From NCBI GenBank assembly GCA_000702525.1, contig JNIN01000001.1:1240001-1304000 (forward strand): DNA of 64,000 nt, in the 5' to 3' direction. Below the pieces are notes generated by a model. It made no database searches, was not told the DNA's origin, and saw only the letters and a list, made by a program, of their open reading frames with translations. Of the stretch, positions 27,629 to 35,688 are shown piece after piece. Both the position numbers and the translations under genes were made by a program. Position 1 is the first letter of the stretch. Every line of letters begins with the position of its first letter. This stretch comes from Lachnospiraceae bacterium AC2012 (GTDB lineage: Bacteria; Bacillota; Clostridia; Lachnospirales; Lachnospiraceae).

Positions 27629-28768
27629 TTATTCGCCATTCTCTTCAAGTGCACACTTCAACGCTTTCAAATAACCATATTCATTATCCATATCTGGCTC
27701 AAGATATCCACCTTCAGCCCACTCATTCCATGCAAAAACAAATAACATATCATTTTTATATGTGTCTTTTACATTTTTTATCTGCTTACTCATATAGTAT
27801 TTAAATGTATCTGGATTTGACCCTCTACACACTCTTCCCCTTTTACCTCTGCGAGGGGTATTATCCCAATCAACAAACATACCTGCAACTGATTTTTCAT
27901 CTTCTCCATGTCTGTTAATTATCGATTCACATAACGTACTATAATCTTCATAGCTTAGTCCTTGCTTAGTAAGACTTGATAAAAAATTCGTGCCTACTTT
28001 ACTATCAACTTTACCAACAATATATCTTATATTATTTTTTAATTTCAACCACTTACTTGATATAATTCCACTTGAAATTTGACTATCATATCTTGCATAT
28101 CCCGGTTGATATTCAATTCGATAATCAAAGTGACTTTCATCACGATCATTCTTTAAATAGTATGAAACCTGCTGGTAAGCATAACACATCCCGTCAAATC
28201 CATTTTCTCTTGCCAAAGAATCCCAATACTCAAGCATTTCATTTAAGCAATCACATATCTCTGGACGATAAAGTACAAATAGTGGTTTTCCATTTTCTAT
28301 AATGTAATTTTCATCTTTAAAAAACGGTAAAAGATATTCAAAATGTTCCTTCCACTCTTTTTTATTACCATATCTCTGAGAAATAAGTACCTTTGCATTA
28401 CTATCTGATTTCCATGCATTTGTCCACCCCTCATTTGCCCAACAAATACAGTATGGAAAATTAATTTCTTTATCCTCTCTCATATTTTCCATCGGCTTCT
28501 GTAACAACATATGTCCATCAAACCAGTAATGATAAAAACAAAAACCATATACACCATATTTCTTAGCCAGCTCTGTCTGCCATTTTATAATGGAGTTATC
28601 CAAAAGGTTATAGTAATTGTTATCAAGTGGAATTCTCGGTTGTCTATGTCCATCAAATAAAGGCCTTGCAGCCTTCATATTTGTCCATTCTGTAAATCCT
28701 TTTCCCCACCATTCGTCATTTTCTGGAATGGAATGAAATTGGGGTAAATAAAAAGCTATTATTCTCAT
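27629..28768 (-). CDS. WbsX-type (GH99-like) glycan enzyme
   Basis: A 379-residue soluble protein. The N-terminus has RIIAFYLPQFHSIPENDEWW and GKGFTEWTNMKAARPLFDGH, followed by YGFCFYHYWFDG and later MFVDWDNTPRRGKRG and FVFAWNEWAEGGYLEPD. These are the fingerprints of WbsX/glycosyltransferase WbsX-like proteins, structurally related to GH99 and common in O-antigen and capsule loci. Whether it transfers or hydrolyses sugars is not settled for the family. It follows the GT4 gene after 175 bp without obvious signals. Confidence 0.88.
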   Translation of the reverse strand: MRIIAFYLPQFHSIPENDEWWGKGFTEWTNMKAARPLFDGHRQPRIPLDNNYYNLLDNSIIKWQTELAKKYGVYGFCFYHYWFDGHMLLQKPMENMREDKEINFPYCICWANEGWTNAWKSDSNAKVLISQRYGNKKEWKEHFEYLLPFFKDENYIIENGKPLFVLYRPEICDCLNEMLEYWDSLARENGFDGMCYAYQQVSYYLKNDRDESHFDYRIEYQPGYARYDSQISSGIISSKWLKLKNNIRYIVGKVDSKVGTNFLSSLTKQGLSYEDYSTLCESIINRHGEDEKSVAGMFVDWDNTPRRGKRGRVCRGSNPDTFKYYMSKQIKNVKDTYKNDMLFVFAWNEWAEGGYLEPDMDNEYGYLKALKCALEENGE

Positions 28769-28943
28769 ATAATCATTCTTCCTTATCTGTCATAATTTCT
28801 TACATCTTTTTTATCATCTAAAATTTTCGGGATAATTGAATACAGTGAATCAGAAGTTTTTATACACTTATTCCTGCATATACAAATGACAATTCCTTTG
28901 ATACTGGATATAACATATACTTTTCCTCAACGCAACAAACAAT

Positions 28944-30026
28944 TTATTTGTAAATCTCAATCCACCTTTTTAGAATCTTGTGGTTGTCCCAGTTATTAGA
29001 TGTACAAAATGCATTATTGCTCAAATCTATTAAATTTGTATTCTCGTGCATTAAAAATTCAAGTTTTGTCGAAAAATCGTCTTGATTATTATTTTCTACT
29101 AAATAGCCATTCTTTCCATTCACAATTACATCTCTTGGTCCACTTGGACAATCATACGATATACAAGGGATTCCAAATGACATTGCTTCTAAAAGCACCA
29201 TTCCAAATCCTTCCATGCGCGATGTAAATGCAAACAGCGATGCTTCTCGATATATTTTGTCTATATCCTTTGTATGCTCAATCAACTCCACCGAATCATC
29301 AAGTTCTAAATCGCTAATCAAATTTAAAAGTTTTTCTTTTTCCTCTCCACTACCTACTATGCGAAGTCTCCAACCATTCTTATCTTTAACATTTTTCCAT
29401 ATGCGAAGCAGATCATCTTGTCGCTTATCGGACGTCAACCGACCAACATTTAAAACAATTTTTTGGTCTAACATATTTTTAGTTCTATTCTTAAATGTCA
29501 CTAAATGAGGTATATATACAGTATTACAGCCCCATTTTTCATATACTTCACAATCCATTTTATTTGGAACCGAAATACAATATGCCTTTGGATAAATATA
29601 TCGTTTTATTATTTGATATATTTTATTAACCGCAAATGCGGAAGCATGCTCACTTATTACCATTTTTTTCATTATCTTGCGCGAAGCTAGATAAAATTCC
29701 AAAGAATTTAACGGAGTAACTGTATACAAATAATCAAACTCTGTCTCTTTTAAAAACTTTTTTAGTTTTTTTATAACTTTTATCGTGTTACTTGCAACCG
29801 TTCTTATGCGTGATATTCTATTATGCATATTCAAAACAAGTGGTTCATCTATCGACATCATTTTCACAGTTTCTGGTATAGAATAAAACGATTCCATATT
29901 ATCCTTTACTAATAATGTAACATCATATATCTGACACCACTCTACCAAAAGATTTGAAACCACTCTTTCAATTCCACCAGATGCATTCATCGTATTGATA
30001 TATACAACAATTCTTTTCCTTGTCAT
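28944..30026 (-). CDS. GT4 family glycosyltransferase
   Basis: A 360-residue GT-B enzyme. N-terminal RIVVYINTMNASGGIERVVS is the acceptor-side glycine-rich loop. The C-terminal Rossmann domain begins with ILNVGRLTSDKRQDDLLRIW-like sequence (I read KIVLNVGRLTSDKRQDDL) and holds the donor-binding SRMEGFGMVLLEAMSFGIPC motif with the E-x7-E pair. It transfers a sugar with retention to the growing lipid-linked repeat unit. The start overlaps the end of the GT2 gene by four bases (ATGA), so translation is coupled. Confidence 0.92.
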   Translation of the reverse strand: MTRKRIVVYINTMNASGGIERVVSNLLVEWCQIYDVTLLVKDNMESFYSIPETVKMMSIDEPLVLNMHNRISRIRTVASNTIKVIKKLKKFLKETEFDYLYTVTPLNSLEFYLASRKIMKKMVISEHASAFAVNKIYQIIKRYIYPKAYCISVPNKMDCEVYEKWGCNTVYIPHLVTFKNRTKNMLDQKIVLNVGRLTSDKRQDDLLRIWKNVKDKNGWRLRIVGSGEEKEKLLNLISDLELDDSVELIEHTKDIDKIYREASLFAFTSRMEGFGMVLLEAMSFGIPCISYDCPSGPRDVIVNGKNGYLVENNNQDDFSTKLEFLMHENTNLIDLSNNAFCTSNNWDNHKILKRWIEIYK

Positions 30027-30811
30027 TTTCTTCTCCGTAAATTAGTTAATATCACTCTTTTTTCATGCTTTGCCCAGAATAAAATTCTCCACAGATAATA
30101 CTCAGCAATATTTATGTATGCATTATCCTTTAATTCAATGAGATTATATACATTTCCTTCGTACATTCCTTGTAAATTTGATGAGAGCCCAGATTCACCA
30201 TATTGAGCCTTACCTCCTCCCGCAATTTCTAGACTCTCAGCAATATAATACAATGGATATTTCACTACTATACGATTCCACAAATTGCCATCTTCTGCAT
30301 ATTTCATTGATTCATTAAACAGTCCAACTTCCTTTAAAACAGAACATTCTATTAATGCTGTAGATGTGTGTGGCCAATTCTTCAATAGCAAATCGCGTAG
30401 CCTTAGCATATATAGGTTCCCGCTAATATGCTTTCCAAACTTTACATTTTCATTATTACGATTTGCCCCTATAAATTTTATTTCCGGATGACTTTCAATT
30501 GCCTCTACTTGTTTTTCAATTTTTTGTGGTTTCCATACGTCATCTGAATCAAGCAATGCAATCCACCGCCCTCTTGCTTCCTTGATTCCTACATTTCTTG
30601 CTATTGAAACGCCACCATTTTTTTTTGATATCACTTTTACAAGCTGATTATCAAACACATTTTTAACAATAGAAACCGTATTATCCGTGGATCCGTCATC
30701 AACAACAATTATTTCATCTATCAAATCTATTCTAGTTTGATTAAGCACTCCTTCTATGCATTCTTTAATTGTAGCTTCAGAATTATATGCCGGTATTACA
30801 ACACTTATCAT
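30023..30811 (-). CDS. GT2 family glycosyltransferase
   Basis: A GT-A enzyme of about 262 residues. It begins MISVVIPAYNSEATIKECIE, with IVVDDGSTDNT and the metal-binding ALLDSDDVWKPQK (DSDD). The frame is open to a GTG at 30829, but the ATG at 30811 starts precisely at the conserved core and has GGGAG eleven bases upstream. Its ATG overlaps the TGA of an acetyltransferase remnant (ATGA), showing that an intact acetyltransferase once preceded it in the operon. It is coupled to the downstream GT4 gene. Confidence 0.9.
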   Translation of the reverse strand: MISVVIPAYNSEATIKECIEGVLNQTRIDLIDEIIVVDDGSTDNTVSIVKNVFDNQLVKVISKKNGGVSIARNVGIKEARGRWIALLDSDDVWKPQKIEKQVEAIESHPEIKFIGANRNNENVKFGKHISGNLYMLRLRDLLLKNWPHTSTALIECSVLKEVGLFNESMKYAEDGNLWNRIVVKYPLYYIAESLEIAGGGKAQYGESGLSSNLQGMYEGNVYNLIELKDNAYINIAEYYLWRILFWAKHEKRVILTNLRRRK

Positions 30812-30996
30812 TTTCTTGTTTTCTCCCACTCCAAAGTATAAGGATTATATCGTTTTATCATCTTTCCCGAAACACCCACTATCACACCATAGTCTAGAAA
30901 ATATCCTCTCAAAATAGCAGCGTTTGTATCTACTACAGATTGTTTTCTTACAATAGTACCAGCCTGAATTGTAACTATTTTTTCTAATATCCATAC
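30808..30996 (-). pseudogene. C-terminal remnant of a hexapeptide acetyltransferase
   Basis: About 61 codons without a start read WILEKIVTIQAGTIVRKQSV, VDTNAAILRGYFLDYGVIVG, then VSGKMIKRYNPYTLEWEKTR and TGA. This is the typical tail of sugar O-acetyltransferases in such loci. An in-frame TGA sits just upstream of the remnant and the N-terminal three quarters are missing. A strong ribosome site (GGAGGTGA) precedes a different frame, so a junk peptide may be translated. Confidence 0.7.
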
Positions 30997-31078
30997 TGTT
31001 CACCTCCACATGCTAATCACTAACTATACTTTATACTAATGAATAACCTTTTGGGGCGAACAACTTAACAGCCACACA

Positions 31079-31624
31079 CTAATACTGGCGTATCACTTCA
31101 TTGTGCCCCACAACAATTGAATTAGGAGGAATTGATTTTGAAACAACTGTATTGGCTCCTATCACACATCCATCTCCAATTTTACTTCCTGCCAAAATAA
31201 CAGCATTTTCGCCTATCCATACATTATTTCCAATGTAGGTTTCACCTTTAACTAATTCACGTTCATTTGGCGGCATATCGTGATCGCTAATTTCCACGCC
31301 TTTATAACATCCGTGATTAGTATCACTAATAAAAACCTTACTTGCAGAAAGAACATTATTCCCTATTTCAACTTTGTTAAGGGCAACTATATGTACACTA
31401 TCGCCGATTTCACAACTATCTCCTATAAACAGTGTTTTCTTTCTGCCATCTAAATCGAACCTGCAAAAGCGTCCAGTTGTAAGACCCTTCGCTCCCACGA
31501 TTGAGCGTCCCCCCCTAGTATATACAGGTCTCCTTACCAAACGAGCCTGTGGGAACGTAAGCTTGGTCATTACAAAACTATATGCAGTTTTTACAAATTC
31601 CGAAAATGAATATTTATTTCTCAT
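31079..31624 (-). CDS. Hexapeptide-repeat acetyltransferase
   Basis: A 181-residue left-handed beta-helix protein. It has GDSVHIVALNKVEIGNNVLS, the catalytic-histidine region SDTNHGCYKGVEI, GNNVWIGENAVILAGSKIGD and the end GANTVVSKSIPPNSIVVGHN. It likely acetylates a sugar residue of the repeat unit. The ATG overlaps the stop of the SDR gene (ATGA), so it belongs to the same operon. It is distinct from the acetyltransferase at 23.3 kb and from the remnant at 30.8 kb. Confidence 0.9.
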   Translation of the reverse strand: MRNKYSFSEFVKTAYSFVMTKLTFPQARLVRRPVYTRGGRSIVGAKGLTTGRFCRFDLDGRKKTLFIGDSCEIGDSVHIVALNKVEIGNNVLSASKVFISDTNHGCYKGVEISDHDMPPNERELVKGETYIGNNVWIGENAVILAGSKIGDGCVIGANTVVSKSIPPNSIVVGHNEVIRQY

Positions 31625-32448
31625 TTATTTTTCTCTACCATTCGCAATTTAAAATCATCTCCCCAAATAGCCTTCGAATCATACGGTCTATCAGGAAATG
31701 CTCCATATTCCAAGCTTAAATCAAACTTATTATCCTTTATAAACCGTTCTACTCGATCAGCCAATTTTTCCGGTCTTCCGGAGCAAATATTAATTATACC
31801 GTCAATATCATCCTGCTCAGATACATCAGCCACATATTTGCAAAAGATATCATAATCCAAAAAATCAAACTGATTTAAACCCATAGTAAATGGAAATGTC
31901 GTTTCTCCTCTATTACTGCTTTGTACAATTTTAGAAAATATTGAACTTCCATCTTCTGTATTACCTACAATATAAAAACCTCGAAGCCACTGAAATACAC
32001 ATTTCTTCTCTTTGCACTTTAACTCTACTAATCTTCTTAGTGCATTTTTACTTATTCCATATAAACTCTGCGGATTACACGGAGTTGATTCACTAATACA
32101 TCCTTCAAAGAATCCTACTTCGTGCATAGAGCCCATAACAGCAACTCGACTGACACCTGCATCTATCATTTTTTCTATAAATTCATAATGCTTAGGCAAA
32201 TCATTTATATGATTAATTGATCCATGTACAAATCCGTCTCTCCATGCTAAATGGAGAAGGACGTCCGGTTTACCAAAACATTCATATGGGTTTTCAACAT
32301 TAAATAAGTCCGATTTAATAATTTCCGCTCTTTTATCTATTTTATCATCATTAAAATCAGTTGCCACAACTTCCATTCGATCATCAAGAAGTTGCTTTAC
32401 AATGCCTTTGCCAAGATATCCATTTGCTCCTGTAACAAGAATTCTCAT
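31621..32448 (-). CDS. NAD-dependent epimerase/dehydratase family protein (extended SDR)
   Basis: A 275-residue Rossmann-fold enzyme. RILVTGANGYLGKGIVKQLL supplies the GxxGxxG loop and YGISKNALR the catalytic Tyr-x3-Lys. It should act on a nucleotide-activated sugar (epimerisation, reduction or dehydration). It has a good AGGAG ribosome site and is coupled to the acetyltransferase that follows. It is shorter than classical epimerases, and its substrate cannot be told. Confidence 0.88.
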   Translation of the reverse strand: MRILVTGANGYLGKGIVKQLLDDRMEVVATDFNDDKIDKRAEIIKSDLFNVENPYECFGKPDVLLHLAWRDGFVHGSINHINDLPKHYEFIEKMIDAGVSRVAVMGSMHEVGFFEGCISESTPCNPQSLYGISKNALRRLVELKCKEKKCVFQWLRGFYIVGNTEDGSSIFSKIVQSSNRGETTFPFTMGLNQFDFLDYDIFCKYVADVSEQDDIDGIINICSGRPEKLADRVERFIKDNKFDLSLEYGAFPDRPYDSKAIWGDDFKLRMVEKNK

Positions 32449-32476
32449 AATTATCTCCTATAAAATCTCTGTTATA

Positions 32477-33505
32477 TTATTTCAGTACTTCTAATATCCA
32501 GTTTTTTAAACTGTATTTTTCATAAATCTTATCCGACAATTTTTCATATGGTTTATCAAAAAATTCCATGTCAACTACCGGATTTGTTCGATCAATCACA
32601 AGAATATTATTCTCGTTGTAAAAATCATAATTGACAATATCCGAATTTGTTGTTATAAACTTTCTTTTCAGCCCTATTATCTCAATAGTTCTCATTGTAA
32701 GTCCATGTTGCCCAGGATTTTCAACATCCACAATACATCTAGAATCATTATAAACTTTATAAAGCTTTTCAAAAGGTAGTTTTTGATAATTAATATCTTT
32801 CCTCGATACATTTTGAAAGTCTTTATTTCTAATTTTATTTAGGAAGAACACCATTGGATGAGGCATAAACGTATAACAAAAGGTCTTTTTACTATTATGT
32901 TCACATTGCGTCATAACTTCTTTTATTATTTTCACTCTATCAGCATGCCCTGTTCCAACAAAGCTCACATCATATTTCATGTCAGAATCATTTGGCTCTT
33001 TATTATCTTTAGGAAGATATTCATCATAATAATAAAGCGGAAGAAAATCTATTTTATCTTTATTTTCTTCATAATCAATCCGATCAAATGTATAAACTTT
33101 ATCATAATATTTCCATTTATCTTCCATTCCTTTAGTGTTTTGTTTGTGAAGACCATCCCACATGTATAAGACTATTTTAGCATGATTATATGTCTCTCTT
33201 AATTGTATTAATGCCTTTGGAGTTGTATATTCACCTCGAATAACGAGAACATAATCATAATCTCGATCCTTAAGTTGTTCAATTCTTGTATTATAATATT
33301 TATCAATAATTCTTAAATAAAAACCAATTTGAAGTCTTCCTAGTGTTTTGCATAAAAATTTTTCGTTTGGCTTGTCACTAATATAATCGACGTCTGCCCC
33401 TAAATCTTTCATCTGTTTAACTATTCCACTAGAATAGCCGGGCAACGCAATCAAAAGTATTCTTTTCCCCTTCAAATGTTTTTCTTCTGACGAGTTTGAT
33501 TTCAT
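32477..33505 (-). CDS. Putative capsule/LPS glycosyltransferase-like protein (CgeB-like)
   Basis: A 342-residue soluble protein. Its N-terminal half has a Rossmann-like start (GKRILLIALPGYSSGIVKQM) and DYDYVLVIRGEYTTPKALIQ. The C-terminal half has YDVSFVGTGHADRVKIIKEV and NPGQHGLTMRTIEIIGLKRK, resembling the GT-B-like CgeB/spore-maturation and lipopolysaccharide biosynthesis group. The order of motifs fits a glycosyltransferase using a nucleotide sugar. Its ATG overlaps the upstream TAA by one base (TAATG). The family assignment is from memory of motif layout and should be regarded as provisional. Confidence 0.65.
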   Translation of the reverse strand: MKSNSSEEKHLKGKRILLIALPGYSSGIVKQMKDLGADVDYISDKPNEKFLCKTLGRLQIGFYLRIIDKYYNTRIEQLKDRDYDYVLVIRGEYTTPKALIQLRETYNHAKIVLYMWDGLHKQNTKGMEDKWKYYDKVYTFDRIDYEENKDKIDFLPLYYYDEYLPKDNKEPNDSDMKYDVSFVGTGHADRVKIIKEVMTQCEHNSKKTFCYTFMPHPMVFFLNKIRNKDFQNVSRKDINYQKLPFEKLYKVYNDSRCIVDVENPGQHGLTMRTIEIIGLKRKFITTNSDIVNYDFYNENNILVIDRTNPVVDMEFFDKPYEKLSDKIYEKYSLKNWILEVLK

Positions 33506-34392
33506 TATTTTTCCGTCCTTATAATAGATGTATGCAAGTCATACAATTGATATTCAAATTCATAGTTACTAAGTTCATGATCATATGTCAAACTTCCAAA
33601 TGCTTTATTAGCAAGCCCCCGTGGCTTTCCAGGAATTGCATTTGCTAAACCAACTCCCCAGTTCCACACTTTGCTTACAAATATCTTATGACCTAAGGTT
33701 TCCGCAACCATTTTAACCATATCAGAAGTCTTTGTGTATTCTGCATTCTGTGGCCAAAAAATACCACCTTCATTTCGAATTATTACCTGACATAAAAATT
33801 CACAAAGGTTTTCAATATAAAGCATAGAACGCTCATTTTCTATGTCTGGGAAAACTGGTAGTTTCTTCGCCATTTTAGAAAGCGTAGGATAATTTCCTTT
33901 TGAACCTTTTCCGTATATCATTGGTGGTCTCAAAACGGTAACGGTAAAGTTATCTGTTGCGAGTTTTCTTACCCCTTTATCTGCTTGCCATTTACTATCT
34001 CCATAGAAATTGGATGGCTGTGGCTCTGTATTTTTCGTAATAATCTTTTCCTTGCCATAGGGCGCGGAATCACCATAGATAATCGCAGATGACATAAATA
34101 CAAATTGTTTTACGCCTTCTTCTTTCGCTTTTCTTGCAGTCTCTATAGCAAGATCGGTATTAATCGCATAGTATTTTGCTTTTACTTCTTCGGATACATT
34201 TCCCACATCTGCATGTGCAATACCTGCCACATGATATACCACATCATATTCTGAAAAATCTTTTTCTCTCCAACTTCCATCAATCATATCCACAGTATCT
34301 ATAGACAAATCTTTCTGATAATGTTGAACCACATAGTTTTCAAAACTTATGCCTATATATGAATTTGCACCTGTAATTAGTACTTTTTTCAT
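33505..34392 (-). CDS. Nucleotide-sugar 4-reductase/epimerase-like SDR
   Basis: An extended SDR of about 296 residues with KKVLITGANSYIGISFENYV, VYHVAGIAHAD, SSAIIYGDSAPY, the catalytic YGDSKWQADKG (Tyr-x3-Lys) and VLRPPMIYGKGSKGNYPTLS. In many bacteria an enzyme of this group sits next to the initiating sugar transferase and reduces the 4-keto product of a CapD/PglF-type dehydratase, for example to a QuiNAc- or FucNAc-type donor. That fits the neighbours here. The start at 34392 (GGAG six bases away) is preferred to a GTG at 34404. It begins two bases after the stop of the transferase gene. Confidence 0.85.
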   Translation of the reverse strand: MKKVLITGANSYIGISFENYVVQHYQKDLSIDTVDMIDGSWREKDFSEYDVVYHVAGIAHADVGNVSEEVKAKYYAINTDLAIETARKAKEEGVKQFVFMSSAIIYGDSAPYGKEKIITKNTEPQPSNFYGDSKWQADKGVRKLATDNFTVTVLRPPMIYGKGSKGNYPTLSKMAKKLPVFPDIENERSMLYIENLCEFLCQVIIRNEGGIFWPQNAEYTKTSDMVKMVAETLGHKIFVSKVWNWGVGLANAIPGKPRGLANKAFGSLTYDHELSNYEFEYQLYDLHTSIIRTEK

Positions 34393-34393
34393 G

Positions 34394-35158
34394 CTATTCT
34401 CCACGTTTTTTTAATTCTCCGGTGCCACCTTCTACGACACCTTCACTTTTTGCAACAGAGAAAATTGTTCCAAAAAAGCATTGAACATCAAATGTAAATG
34501 CTTTGAAGCCACCATTATTTAGCTCTGCTGCGTAAGCACCATCCAACTTTGCCTTGTTTGAAATCTCCAGCTCGTCACGACCATTAATCTGAGCCCAGCC
34601 TGTAAGTCCCGGCTTAACATCATTCGCTCCATACTTATCTCGCTCAGCAGTAAGTACATCCTGATTCCATAATCCCGGTCTTGGACCAATTACAGACATA
34701 TTACCAACTAAGATATCCCAAATCTGAGGAAGTTCATCTAAACTATGTGCTCGAATAAATCTACCCACTTTTGTAATGTACTGATCTGGATTATCTAACA
34801 TATGTGTAGGTACATCGTGTGGTGTACACATTTTCATAGATCTAAATTTATGCAGTTTAAAGAACTTCTTATTCTGCCCTAATCTCTTCTGCGTAAAAAA
34901 TACCGGGCCCGGATCATCGATAATAATTGCTATTATTAAACCAATAAATAACGGACTAAGAACAATCAAGCCACTTAATGAAAGAATAATATCTATCAAT
35001 CGCTTCACATATTTATCATATATAGAAGGTTTATATTCAGATTCACCTACGACTTCTAGATGTCCTCGAACACCATCTGCATTCTCTTCATCCATTTCAT
35101 TTAAAATAAAAATAACTTTTTTTCCTTCAAATGGATTGATTAAATCACTCTTTTTCAT
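34394..35158 (-). CDS. Phosphoglycosyl transferase initiating repeat-unit synthesis (PglC/WcaJ type)
   Basis: A protein of about 254 residues with one re-entrant hydrophobic segment (RLIDIILSLSGLIVLSPLFI), then GPVFFTQKRLGQNKKFFKLH and KFRSMK, and the catalytic AHSLDELPQIWDILVGNMS-type region with the Asp-Glu dyad (SLDELPQ), GPRPGL and KPGLTGWAQINGRDE. This is the monotopic PGT superfamily that transfers a sugar-1-phosphate to undecaprenyl phosphate, the first membrane step. An N-terminal extension of about 50 residues is unusual but not unknown. The start is the ATG at 35158 (GGAG six bases upstream). Confidence 0.93.
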   Translation of the reverse strand: MKKSDLINPFEGKKVIFILNEMDEENADGVRGHLEVVGESEYKPSIYDKYVKRLIDIILSLSGLIVLSPLFIGLIIAIIIDDPGPVFFTQKRLGQNKKFFKLHKFRSMKMCTPHDVPTHMLDNPDQYITKVGRFIRAHSLDELPQIWDILVGNMSVIGPRPGLWNQDVLTAERDKYGANDVKPGLTGWAQINGRDELEISNKAKLDGAYAAELNNGGFKAFTFDVQCFFGTIFSVAKSEGVVEGGTGELKKRGE

Positions 35159-35177
35159 CAGTATCTCCACTTATTCT

Positions 35178-35675
35178 TTAATAAAATCCTCGTACCACTT
35201 CACCAGCATCTACACGAATCATAGAATCAACCCGCGCACCAGCTTTTATAATTGCACCAGTATTGATATGTGTATAAGCTCCCACTTCGGTATCATGATC
35301 AATTAATGCTCCTATCGAAACTACCACGCCATCTTCAATCCGGGAATTCGTATTAATCACCGCTTTCGGTTGAATCAATACACCCTCGCCAATCACTGCG
35401 CGCTTACTAACATATGCTTCATCTGAAATAATTGTCGGAACTATATAACCACATTCACTAATTTTCACCTGTAGTCTCTTACGAACTTCATTATTGCCGA
35501 TTGCGACAAAAGCCGTGTCATACTTCATACGCAGCTGTCCCAAATCCTCTATAGTTCCAATAGCGAGCTCACTACTATCATCCACAAAAGAAATCTCAGA
35601 ATAATAACCTGTATTCTCTGCAATTTCTTTCACTACTTGACCTAGTCCACCCGCTCCTATAATTAATAGATTCAT
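35178..35675 (-). CDS. NeuD/PglD-like sugar acyltransferase (short)
   Basis: A 165-residue protein with an N-terminal Rossmann-like subdomain (MNLLIIGAGGLGQVVKEIAE, SFVDD, AFVAIGNNEVR) and a C-terminal left-handed beta-helix (GVLIQPKAVINTNSRIEDGV, GALIDHDTEVGAYTHINTGA with the catalytic histidine). PglD-type enzymes N-acetylate a 4-amino sugar made after a PglF-type dehydratase. It is about 40 residues shorter than typical PglD/NeuD because the helix ends early, so activity is uncertain. It lies between the dehydratase and the phosphoglycosyl transferase. No PglE-like aminotransferase is seen in the window. Confidence 0.8.
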   Translation of the reverse strand: MNLLIIGAGGLGQVVKEIAENTGYYSEISFVDDSSELAIGTIEDLGQLRMKYDTAFVAIGNNEVRKRLQVKISECGYIVPTIISDEAYVSKRAVIGEGVLIQPKAVINTNSRIEDGVVVSIGALIDHDTEVGAYTHINTGAIIKAGARVDSMIRVDAGEVVRGFY

Positions 35676-35688
35676 CTACTATTTTCCT

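Noticed and set aside
30808-31020. Small gene starting at GTG/ATG after GGAGGTGA near 31005
   Set aside because: The frame after that ribosome site shows no protein character; the coding signal is in another frame that lacks a start, so this is a truncated acetyltransferase.
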